13,954 nucleotides of DNA, taken from NCBI GenBank assembly GCA_963628765.1, contig CAVGFV010000072.1:1-13954 (forward strand), given 5' to 3'. Below, piece after piece: positions 12,877-13,954 of this stretch; within the stretch, counting starts at the first letter, position 1, and the number at the start of each line of letters is the position of its first letter. The position numbers were made by a program, and so were the translations under genes. The DNA is from Succinimonas sp963628765 (lineage in GTDB: Bacteria > Pseudomonadota > Gammaproteobacteria > Enterobacterales > Succinivibrionaceae). The notes under the pieces were generated by a model that was given only the letters and a program-made list of their open reading frames with translations, searched no databases and was not told the DNA's origin.

Positions 12877-13878
12877 ATGTCTTTCATTCAGGAAACGAAA
12901 GTATCTTTGTCTAATTTGGATTACCAAGATGATTCTCTCTTTACTGTATCAAATGATGCAGTCCAAAAAGCTAGCACTGATGATTACAAAGGTGGTTATA
13001 TTGGCCTAGTTAGTGATGCGATTACAGGTGCTGACTTACTTGAACTTCAAGATATTGCTGGCAAATTTGGAATCCACGCAGCTTTCGTAAAACCTTATGA
13101 TGTGTTTGGTCATCAGGTTTTAATGGGAAAGACAGACTCTTTTAGTAAAGATCTTAATCAAGAGCTAAAAAAATTAACTGGTCATCGCGATGCAGTACAT
13201 GTTAAGTCCTTCCCTTTATTAACAGAGCCAGGCGTTATTCTTCTTGATATGGATTCCACCTGCATTCAGTGTGAATGTATTGATGAAATTGCTAAGGCTT
13301 GGGGCGTGGGTAAAGAAATTTCTGAAATCACCAGCCAGACAATGCATGGTCTCTTAGACTTCAAACAAAGTTTAAGAAAGAGAGTAGGCCTTCTTAAAGG
13401 TGCGCCTTCACAGATACTTTGGGATTTAAGAGATAGATTACCTATTATGCCAGGTTTCCCAGAACTCATTCACCTCTTGCAATTCCATTGTTGGAAAACC
13501 GCAATAGCTTCTGGTGGCTTTATGACCTTTGTAAATCGCCTTAAGGAAGAATTTAATTTAACCTTAGTAAAGGCAAATACCTTTCAAATAGTTGATGATC
13601 ATCTTACTGGTGGTTTGGAAGGTGATATTGTGGATTCTTCTGTAAAGGTTGCTACTTTGCATGAGCTTTGTGAAAAATACAATATTCCACTAAGCCAAAG
13701 TATTGCTATTGGTGATGGCGCTAATGACTTACCGATGATTAATGAATCTGGTTTGGGATTTGCTATTCATGCAAAACCAATTGTTAGAGAAAAGGCTCCA
13801 GCCACTATTAACAACTATGGACTTGATGCCGCAGCTTGTCTTTTAGAAGCAGCTTCAAAGATTGCTACTGTTAAATAG
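12877..13878 (+). CDS. serB: Phosphoserine phosphatase SerB
   Basis: 333 residues; E. coli SerB has 322. It removes phosphate from L-phosphoserine, the last step of serine synthesis. The HAD core runs from about 118 to 325: nucleophile loop L-D-M-D-S-T (Asp124, Asp126), E-C-I-D-E-I-A, the cap with L-D-F-K-Q-S-L-R-x-R-V, P-G-F at 192-194, A-S-G-G-F (211-215), the lysine motif near 257, and G-D-G-A-N-D-L-P-M (279-287). The N-terminal 115 residues form the less conserved ACT-like region of long SerB proteins. AAGGA lies before the ATG. It is the last gene in the window; the remaining 76 bases show no terminator or gene. Confidence 0.96.
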   Translation: MSFIQETKVSLSNLDYQDDSLFTVSNDAVQKASTDDYKGGYIGLVSDAITGADLLELQDIAGKFGIHAAFVKPYDVFGHQVLMGKTDSFSKDLNQELKKLTGHRDAVHVKSFPLLTEPGVILLDMDSTCIQCECIDEIAKAWGVGKEISEITSQTMHGLLDFKQSLRKRVGLLKGAPSQILWDLRDRLPIMPGFPELIHLLQFHCWKTAIASGGFMTFVNRLKEEFNLTLVKANTFQIVDDHLTGGLEGDIVDSSVKVATLHELCEKYNIPLSQSIAIGDGANDLPMINESGLGFAIHAKPIVREKAPATINNYGLDAAACLLEAASKIATVK

Positions 13879-13954
13879 TATTTAGAATCTTTGTTTAAGC
13901 TGTAACGATATAAATTTAGGTATGTAATTTAATTACTAATCTTACGAAACCACT

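Overview
The window reads as a chromosomal segment of a low-GC gammaproteobacterium. RcsF, TrmO, YfbV, Pta, PflA, RF1, PrmC, KdsA, RF3 and SerB all match the long gammaproteobacterial forms in length and motifs. The fermentative genes (pta, pflA), the AT-rich composition and the mixture of conserved and broken gene order would suit an anaerobic gut or rumen lineage such as Succinivibrionaceae; that placement is an inference. No rRNA, tRNA, transposase, integrase or CRISPR array is visible.

Left part (1-4463): rcsF and trmO overlap on the + strand, as neighbours do in enterobacteria. They converge on a minus-strand SDR-type epimerase (YfcH/TIGR01777 type). Upstream of that on the minus strand lies pta, which ends in a strong intrinsic terminator and starts with TTG. 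Between pta and the divergent yfbV (GTG start) is about 450 bases holding a hairpin-rich pta leader. In enterobacteria yfbV, ackA and pta run together; here yfbV is turned round and ackA is not in the window.

Middle part (4910-7178): yfbV converges on pflA. Divergent from pflA is a very AT-rich control region (about 6236-6560) with 22-bp direct repeats, two palindromes whose centres lie exactly 20 bp apart, a 10-base run of N, and a perfect TGTGA-N6-TCACA CRP-type site. Downstream is the most unusual part of the window: three consecutive 33-codon genes, each with its own ribosome binding site. They encode paralogous peptides sharing L-P-P-x-T-R-x-Y-x-F-S-Y-V-[K/R], and the run ends in a textbook terminator. 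I do not recognise the family.

Right part (7183-13954): prfA, prmC and kdsA form a tight operon, followed on the same strand by prfC, a TatD-family nuclease and serB. RF1, the methylase that modifies its GGQ loop, and RF3 therefore sit together. The prfA leader holds a short ORF that has a good Shine-Dalgarno, ends in UAG (a stop read by RF1 but not RF2) and is followed at once by a hairpin, a plausible but unproven RF1 autoregulation device.
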